From positions 322,501 through 386,500 of the forward strand of contig CAJNDS010001713.1 of the NCBI GenBank assembly GCA_905221605.1: a stretch of DNA of 64,000 nt. The letters are read 5' to 3'. This stretch comes from Symbiodinium natans (lineage: Eukaryota > Sar > Dinophyceae > Suessiales > Symbiodiniaceae). This document shows, piece after piece, positions 57,101 through 64,000 of the stretch; the first letter of the stretch is position 1; each line of letters starts with the position of its first letter. A program made the translations under genes and the position numbers. The notes beneath the pieces were generated by a model. That model made no database searches and had not been told where the DNA came from. It was given only the letters and a program-made list of their open reading frames with translations.

Positions 57101-60100
57101 CAAGCCGTGCTCGATCCACACCAGAGGCCTCGGAAGTGTTCGGCTGGCTCGCAGGCACCGCGCTTGGAGGAGCCTGGAATTCCCAGTCCCGGCAGATCCG
57201 GGTCCAGATGGGGTTTCAGGGCACAGGAGCTTGTTTCACTTTTGAAGTGTATTTACTTTGCTGGGAGCGAAATGCACCCAGGCTGCTATCTCCAGCAAAG
57301 GCTCCGGCACAAGCCTGCAATCTGACCCCAACCAACATGTTACCCAAGACCTCATTTGGGAGGTTCATGGCGTGACCGACAGCACAGCCTCCACGGTCAA
57401 GGGAGGGCCAGAAGTGTTGCCGCCCCAAATGGCCTTCTACCAGGTGACACTATTTTTCGTGTTTTCTGCCCCAGCATTCGTATTGAAAGGGGCAATACAC
57501 AAATACTAAATTTAATGGATCAGTTCGGAAGTGTAACATTCTGCCTGACTTCTTCATCCATGCCCAAGAGCCCCATTACAACTCTTGGCATTCGCGCGGC
57601 TCGCCCAATGAATTTGCGAAACGCCATTGAATGGGGTCTTTCTATTTTCTTCCTCGCAGCTCATTCCCGGTTAGTATTGGCGCTTTTTGGTGTATCCGTG
57701 AGCAAGTCTTAGAAGTGAGCATGAATCCTGTGACCTTGAGTATCGCGGCAACACCCTCACGAAACAGCTGTGTAAGTTGGGGTTTCTCTTCGTGGGATCT
57801 TGGCAAAACAGTCATGCGCTTGCAAGCGCGGGGAAAAATTGTAGCTGGTGTGGGTCTTCACAAGCAGGGAAGCAATCCTGAAGGACCGAATATTTATTGT
57901 GAACTTTCTTGCTCTTAAAAATCACATGTGTCTTTTCATTTGCTGGTCTCTCAAATGTAATTACTGGTCCATTTCCAACGTGCAAGCAAAACCCGAAGCA
58001 AATAGAAAAAAGACAGATGACAAACCAAGCCAATAAAAGAATAGCCACGGTCGCGTAAGATGCTTTTCTATGTTCGAGCCTTTTGCTTTGACTATTCGAC
58101 GAATGATTTTGGAACAGGCTCATGCGCGGGAAAAAAGGATTCAAGCGCAAACAGAAAGAAAGGAGGGCGTTTGCACGGCTCACTTTGTTAATGAAAGTAT
58201 CTTTCTCGCCAGCCTTTCATCACAACAGCATTAGATTCATGCTATTTTCTGGTTTCCTACATGTTGTTTCTTTTGCGCTCTTTACCTTTGATTTTCTACA
58301 AGCTTAAGTCTTTAATCACAGCTAGAACGTGCGAACGAAGTGAACGGCAAGAAGCCCGCGCGATGCCACTAACTCTCCGGGATCTCGTAAACACGCTTCT
58401 TCTCGCAATGAGCGAAGAGCGCAGGAAAGGAGTGAATCGATGCTCTTTCCTGCTTCTTTGTTCCAGGAAGTGAACAAGAGTCCACCATTTTTATGACCTC
58501 AAGAGCATGCCAAAGTCAGGGGCAAAAAGGGTCATAATCCGCCGAGGCCTTGGGCCACAGCTGCATGGGGAGCACGAGGTCCCCCCACCTCTCGTCCCCT
58601 CCCCGCGACACTTGCGAACTCGTTCACCCTACCTCTGGTTTCCAGTTATCTATGAACGAAGATTCATAAACAAGACACAATGTATGAGTAGCAATGATGA
58701 TGAGTGCATTCTGGAGCAAGTTATTAAATCAAAATTGCGATTTTAGTAAAATGAACAGTTGTTCGACATTTGAATTAGCACTTTACTTTTATCTAATAAT
58801 GATACCATTTGTATTGGTTTCATTCATGTTATTTTCCTCTTCTTCTTCCTCAATTGATGTTGTGACTGTGGTATCTGTAACACATGCATTTCTTTCTCAT
58901 CAAGAAACAAGAAGAAAAAAGAAGAAACTGTACAAACCTGTCCTTCATTTGCGTTTCTCAAAAGGTTCAAAATCATTACTTGCAATCATTTGAAATAACA
59001 AAAGCTGTGCCGCGTCGACCATAAAAATTTGACACAAACGAACAATAACTGCTATAATTTTGCAATAGTTTTTGTCAGTTTGAACCCATTCCAATCAAGA
59101 AGTGCTTGGCTATGGCGAATTGTCAGTATCATCTTTGCCAATTCCTAGATCTTGTTCATTGTCACTATCCTAACCATGACCTATTCCGTTTCGTTTCACC
59201 AACCATCACAAATGATGTTTCACCAACCGTCGCCAATCCCGTTTCACCAACCGTCGCCAATGCCGTTTCACCAACCATCACCAATGATGTTTCACCAGCC
59301 CCCTTCGGCCGAAGTAAAATTGATGCATTTGCTGCGTTCCTCTCGCCTTTTTGCGACTTTATGATTAAAGCGTTGCGCTCGTGAGGCTTTATTGAATGAG
59401 TGTGCGAAAGGCATTGCATCGCAAGCAACTGTGACAAACACAAAGTCACCCAAAAGCCTTACTAGTATCAATTAAGTGGGCTATTGGGCGTCCTCTTCTC
59501 TGCTCTTACTCTTCTCCCGTATCAACTTACCATTAAATTTTGATTTCTCATAACATTCTGATCTTTGTTGCTGGGTTTCTTCTCTGCGCCCACAGAATTT
59601 TACTACTGTTTGGAGGAATCCAAGCCTTGGCAGCCGCTTCTGCGTTTTCGACAGCCTGCCAAGCCGCGAAGTGATCAAGTCTTAGCCCAGCATCGTCCAG
59701 CAACTGCGGCTACTCCTGCTCCCACCCTAGGCCAAAGCCCCAGGACCCCGTATCATGAATGAAGTCCGAACCCAAAACCATTCCAAACCCATCATGCCGG
59801 CCTCTGAGAGGTTGCTGTGGTTGCTGAAGACAGCCTCGCTTGGCCAGTGAGATCTAGGCTCCGGGTCTCCGTCTCTCATGCGTTCGCTGGGCGCCATGCA
59901 CTCCGGGACTCCAGAACCCCAGGACTTCACAACCGACGCGGGGTGCCAAATGCATCCAAAAAAACGCAAGCAATGTTTTGACTGAAAAATACTCATATTC
60001 TCACGAAGCATGCATCCCCCGCAGCAGAGCTGCACGTTTGTGACCACGCATGACCCTGCATGTTGCGCATGACCCCGCATGTTACCTTGACCCTGGTGGG

Positions 60101-63100
60101 GCGTACATCGCACTTCATCGCACGTGAGAAGCTGCTGATGCAAGTCTCTTCCCCGGGTTCAGGACGCGCCGCAGCTTGCAAGAAGTAACCACAACCCCTG
60201 ACCCGACCCCTTCAACAGAAGCACCAACCTCTTCGAAAGAAGCACCCCCTACGATGCTACGGTCCTTGGCAGCCGCTGTTGCATCCTCGACGGCCTAGCT
60301 GCAAAGCACTTGAACCACGAAGGACGTGTGACAGGAAAGTTCCAGAAGGTACTGCCGGTTGGCGGAGGTTATGTTCGGATAGCCCTAGAGACAAAGGCTA
60401 CGTGTCAAGGAGCTAGATGCCAGGGTTGTATTTTGCTTGATTTGCTTGGTAGCTTTAGCAGCTGTAGCCGTCCAGCAACTGCCTGCACAGCAATCAATCC
60501 CCCACCCCATCGCCCAAACCCTGGCACGAACACCAAGAAAATCCCAAACCAATCATGCCGGCCTCTGAGACGTTGCTGTGGTTAAAGACAGCCTCACTTG
60601 GCCGGTGAGATCCAGGCTCAGATCCAGCTCCGGGTCTCCGTCCATGCAATCCAGGACCCGCTGCAGCTTGCAGGAAGCAGAAACGCAAGATGCACAGCTG
60701 CTGCGGGCCTCGGCCGCCTTCTGCAAGTCTTTGCCCACCTGCCGCCCCGCACCCCCTCCCACGAAACTCGGCTGACACCATCGAACCCACCACAGACCTC
60801 AACCCTCAGCCCAAAACAGACAAGCCGTGCTCGATCCACACAAGCGGCCTCGGTAGTGTTCGGCTGGCTCGCTGGCACTGCGCTTGGAGGAGCCTGGGGT
60901 TCCCAGTCCCGGCAGATCCGGGTCCAGATGGGGTTTCATCGTATAGGAGCATGCACCACATTTGAAGCGTATAATTACTTTGCCGGGAGCGTAATGCGCC
61001 CAGGCTTGCTACCTCCGGCATCCAACGCCCTCCCGACCCCTAAAACCGGACGCACGCAACGTAAGCCCTGCAATCGGCTGCGGGAGATCTGATTTTGTCA
61101 TAGCGGCAACCCCAAAACCACACTTTTTGCCCAAAGATGCCAACTTAAAGGTGTGGGGGGGTTCCATGACCGCACGTGCCTGGCCGGAGTTTCCGCTCCA
61201 AATGGCCTTCTACCAGCTCAGGTCTTTAGGGATCTCAAGGTTTCACTGTCTCCGGCTGCTCTGAATTACGTCCACCAGTCCAAGCCCACAACTCGCAACC
61301 ACGACCCCTGACCCCACCCCTTTGACAGAAGCACCAACCCCTTCGAAAGAAGCAACCCCACTGCGATGCTACGGTCCTTGGCAGCCGCTGTTGCATCCTC
61401 GACGGCCTAGCTGCAAAGCACTTGAACCATGAAGGAAGTGTGACAGAGGTTGGCGGAGGCTGTGTCCTGATAACTCCTGCAGAGACAAAGGTTACGTGTC
61501 AAGGAGCTAGGTGCAAAGGTTGTCTTTTTGCTTGATTCGCTTGGTAGCGAAGGACTTCTGAGATGTGTTTAACTTCACTCTCCCTTGGGTTGGTGTGTGA
61601 CGCCCAACCATGCTTTAGCAGCTGTAGCCGTCCCCACAAGCATCAGACCCGCCACCCCCATCGCCCGAACCCTGCGCCCTGGCCCAACCCAAAACAATCC
61701 CAAACCAATCATGCCGGCCTCTGAGAGGTTGCTGTGGTTGCTGAAGACAGCCTCGCTTGGCCAGTGAGATCTAGGCTCCGGGTCTCCGTCTCTCATGCGT
61801 TCGCTGGGCACCATGCACTCCAGAACTCCAGAACCCCAAGACTTCACAACCGACGCGGGGTGCCAAAAGCATCCAAAAAACGCAAGCAATGTCTTTGACT
61901 GAACAACACTCAATTTCTGAAGAAGCATGCATCTCAAGCTGCACGTATGTGACCACGCACAACCCTGCGGGTTGCGCATGAACCCGCATGTTACCTTGAC
62001 CCTGGTGGGACATACATCGCACTTCATCGCAGTGAGAAGCTGCTGATGCTAGTCTCTTCCCCGGGTCTCAGGACCCGCTGCAGCTTGCAGGAAGCAGAAA
62101 CGCAAGACGCACCCACACTAGTCGCTTCAGCACCCCAGCACCCCAAAGCCTCGGAAAAACGCTAGTTGCGCCCTGCCCCCGCCCCAGAACCCATGAATCC
62201 TCAGCTGCTGCGGGCCTCGGCCGCCTTCTGCAAGTCTTTGCCCGCCTGCCGCCCCGCACGCCCTCCCGCGAAACTCGGCTGACACCATCGAACCCACCAC
62301 AGACTGACCTCAACCCTCAGCCCAAAACAGACAAGCCGTGCTCGATCCACACAAGGGGCCTCGGTAGTGTTCGGCTGGCTCGCTGGCACTGCGCTAGGAG
62401 GAGCCTGGAATTCCCAGTCCCGGCAGATCCGGGTCCAGATGGGGTTTCAGGGTAGAGGAGCATGCACCACATTTGAAGCGTATAATTACTTTGCCGGGAG
62501 CGCAATGCGCCCAGGCTTGCTACCTCCGGCATCCAACGCCCTCCCGACCCCTAAAACCGGACGCACGCAACGTAAGCCCTGCAATCGGCTGCGGGAGATC
62601 TGATTTTGTCATAGCGGCAACCCCAAAACCACACTTTTTGCCCAAAGATGCCAACTTAAAGGTGTGGGGGGGTTCCATGACCGCACGTGCCTGGCCGGAG
62701 TTTCCGCTCCAAATGGCCTTCTACCAGCTCAGGTCTTTAGGGATCTCAAGGTTTCACTGTCTCCGGCTGCTCTGAATTACGTCCACCAGTCCAAGCCCAC
62801 AACTCGCAACCACGACCCCTGACCCCACCCCTTTGACAGAAGCACCAACCCCTTCGAAAGAAGCAACCCCACTGCGATGCTACGGTCCTTGGCAGCCGCT
62901 GTTGCATCCTCGACGGCCTAGCTGCAAAGCACTTGAACCATGAAGGAAGTGTGACAGAGGTTGGCGGAGGCTGTGTCCTGATAACTCCTGCAGAGACAAA
63001 GGTTACGTGTCAACGAGCTAGGTGCAAAGGTTGTCTTTTTGCTTGATTCGCTTGGTAGCGAAGGACTTCTGAGATGTGTTTAACTTCACTCTCCCTTGGG

Positions 63101-64000
63101 TTGGTGTGTGACGCCCAACCATGCTTTAGCAGCTGTAGCCGTCCAGCAACTGCCTGCACAGAGCACCCCAGCACTCCCCACAAGCATCAGACCCGCCACC
63201 CCCATCGCCCGAACCCTGCGCCCTGGCCCAACCCACAAAAACCCCAAACCAATCATGCCGGCCTCTGAGAGGTTGCTGTGGTTGCTGAAGACAGCCTCGC
63301 TTGGCCAGTGAGATCTAGGCTCCGGGTCTCCGTCTCTCATGCGTTCGCTGGGCACCATGCACTCCAGAACTCCAGAACCCCAAGACTTCACAACCGACGC
63401 GGGGTGCCAAAAGCATCCAAAAAACGCAAGCAATGTTTTTGGCTGAACAACACTCAATTTCTGAAGAGTCATGCATCTCAAGCTGCACGTATGTGACCAC
63501 GCATGACCCTGCGTGTTGCGCATGAACCCGCATGTTACCTTGACCCTGGTGAGACATACATCGCACTTCATCGCAGTGAGAAGCTGCTGATGCTAGTCTC
63601 TTCCCCGGGTCTCAGGACCCGCTGCAGCTTGCAGGAAGCAGAAACGCAAGACGCACCCAAACTAGTCGCTTCAGCACCCCAGCACCCCAAAGCCACGGAA
63701 AACGCTAGTCGCGCCTTGCCCCCGCCATCCCCCGCCCCAGAACCCATGAATCCTCAGCTGCTGCGGGCCTCGGCCGCCTTCTGCAAGTCTTTGCCCGCCT
63801 GCCGCCCCGCACGCCCTCCCGCGAAACTCGGCTGACACCATCGAACCCACCACAGACTGACCTCAACCCTCAGCCCAAAACAGACAAGCCGTGCTCGATC
63901 CACACAAGGGGCCTCGGTAGTGTTCGGCTGGCTCGCTGGCACTGCGCTTGGAGGAGCCTGGAATTCCCAGTCCCGGCAGATCCGGGTCCAGATGGGGTTT
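48111..64000 (-). CDS. Duplicated micro-exon cassettes of a long Ala/Asn-Ser-rich protein
   Basis: Recurrent minus-strand exons, best-defined copies first: AVENAEAAAK 48,464-48,493 (GA donor; copies near 54,480 and 59,640); AVFSNHSNLTE 48,684-48,716 (near 54,660, 59,815, 61,730, 63,285); AVEDATAAAK near 49,140 (55,135, 60,272, 61,387, 62,898; GA donor); AVFNHSNVSE near 49,470 (55,470, 60,578); VGKDLQKAAE near 49,655 (50,865, 55,710, 57,005, 60,725, 62,235, 63,790); APSSAVPASIPNTTE 49,776-49,820 (50,995, 55,840, 57,135, 60,860, 62,370, 63,925); KAIWGGNTSGPPLTVE 51,210-51,257 (57,390-57,435) and KAIWSGNSGQ near 61,190 and 62,705. Most have phase-0 boundaries, lengths that are multiples of three and GC or GA donors. 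Many carry N-x-S/T sequons. The window ends inside the array, and neither a start codon nor a signal peptide is seen. Confidence 0.55.
50400..50650. repeat. Tandem repeat of about 70-75 bases (GAGGGTTGTCG units)
   Basis: Three full units and a partial one containing GAGGGTTGTCG, CGGACGAAAATGCGAACGCC and CAGCATCGCGACACC. A second copy of the array is at 56,530-56,790 in the duplicated block. Frames remain open in it and yield repetitive Arg/Gly/Val peptides, judged non-coding. Confidence 0.85.
52140..54460. mobile_element. AT-rich block, copy 1, possible inserted element
   Basis: About 2.3 kb of AT-rich sequence with sharp edges against GC-rich cassette DNA. It sits between the AVENAEAAAK-type exon and the KAIWGG-type exon. 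It carries a few conserved short frames (plus: 52,911-53,153, 80 codons; 53,187-53,426, 79 codons; 53,931-54,233, 100 codons with a V-S-P-T-x-x-N repeat). No transposase, reverse transcriptase, terminal repeats or target-site duplication were recognised, so the mobile-element label is inference from composition only. The same block recurs at 57,440-59,610. Confidence 0.4.
54022..54150. repeat. 24-bp minisatellite, longer copy
   Basis: Tandem TTTCACCAACC(A/G)TC(A/G)CCAATG-type units, six copies here. The matching array at 59,197-59,301 in the second AT-rich block has five, so copy number changed after the block duplicated. Because 24 is a multiple of three, all frames repeat their peptide. Confidence 0.88.
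57440..59610. mobile_element. AT-rich block, copy 2
   Basis: Second copy of the block at 52,140-54,460, about 95% or more alike by eye. It lacks about 150 bases present in copy 1 near 53,585-53,740 (including ACACACAC and CTCATGCAGG words) and is one unit shorter in the 24-bp minisatellite. Its left edge directly abuts the KAIWGG-type exon acceptor region (CTACCAG|GTGACACTAT). The identity figure is an estimate from reading the sequence. Confidence 0.4.

Larger units (their letters stand above)
48440..64000. repeat. Nested large tandem duplications (about 6.0, 5.15 and 1.5 kb)
   Basis: Landmarks recur in the same order. Unit 1 starts near 48,450, unit 2 near 54,470 and unit 3 near 59,630, with offsets of 5,960-6,180 between units 1 and 2 and 5,010-5,155 between units 2 and 3. 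Unit 1 has about 860 extra bases near 51,260-52,140. Inside unit 3 a segment of about 1,510-1,555 bases is itself repeated (61,290 to 62,800 to 64,000) with few differences. Duplications of different size and age are therefore nested. Confidence 0.88.

Overview
The window looks like nuclear DNA of a dinoflagellate, most likely Symbiodiniaceae or a relative. The reasons are: (1) sparse genes broken into very short exons; (2) deduced introns that mostly start with GC, sometimes GT or GA, and end with AG, many in phase 0; (3) scattered TTTAGGG-type telomere-like arrays; (4) a ubiquitin-like plus WG-repeat (RCC1-like) protein of a kind abundant in these algae; (5) one imperfect match to the dinoflagellate spliced leader. 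Nothing bacterial (operons, Shine-Dalgarno sites, CRISPR) is present. Long open frames are misleading here, because most frames over 60 codons are chance or repeat-derived, so exons were called from reading-frame quality, G/C-rich third codon positions, splice signals and matching phase.

Nearly all supported coding sequence is on the minus strand. 1.4-3.3 kb: exons with a weak resemblance to the C-terminal region of fatty acyl-CoA reductases. 7.2-12.4 kb: an array of minus-strand micro-exons of unknown function. 13.1-17.4 kb: a well-supported TPR protein gene, with a minisatellite of about 1.2 kb inside one intron. 17.6-24 kb: isolated exons, including a C-terminal membrane anchor, and a long-frame patch that may be a mobile-element relic. 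25.5-32.5 kb: further micro-exon clusters. 33.0-34.6 kb: the clearest gene, a single-exon ubiquitin-like/WG-repeat protein. 35.4-35.8 kb: a decayed polyubiquitin pseudogene on the plus strand. 37.2-37.6 kb: two exons whose splice phases match exactly, ending in a stop. 38.4-38.7 kb: a two-exon LOG/SLOG-like gene.

From about 40.4 kb to the end of the window the minus strand carries many tiny exons coding for Ala/Ser/Thr-rich segments, several with N-x-S/T sequons. They include a poly-Thr microsatellite (44.2-44.8 kb), seven tandem cassettes (44.9-48.1 kb, two adjacent units essentially identical) and large duplications of about 6.0, 5.15 and 1.5 kb (48.4-64 kb). Where I could define both ends, the exons are mostly multiples of three with phase-0 GC-AG or GA-AG introns, so whole-cassette duplication would keep the frame. 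This may be one very long modular surface or secreted protein gene, cut by the window end, or several paralogues. The 48-64 kb part also holds two copies of an AT-rich block of about 2.1-2.3 kb that looks foreign to its surroundings.

The genes show no shared pathway. The window is best read as a mostly one-directional dinoflagellate gene block in which intron growth and local duplication dominate.
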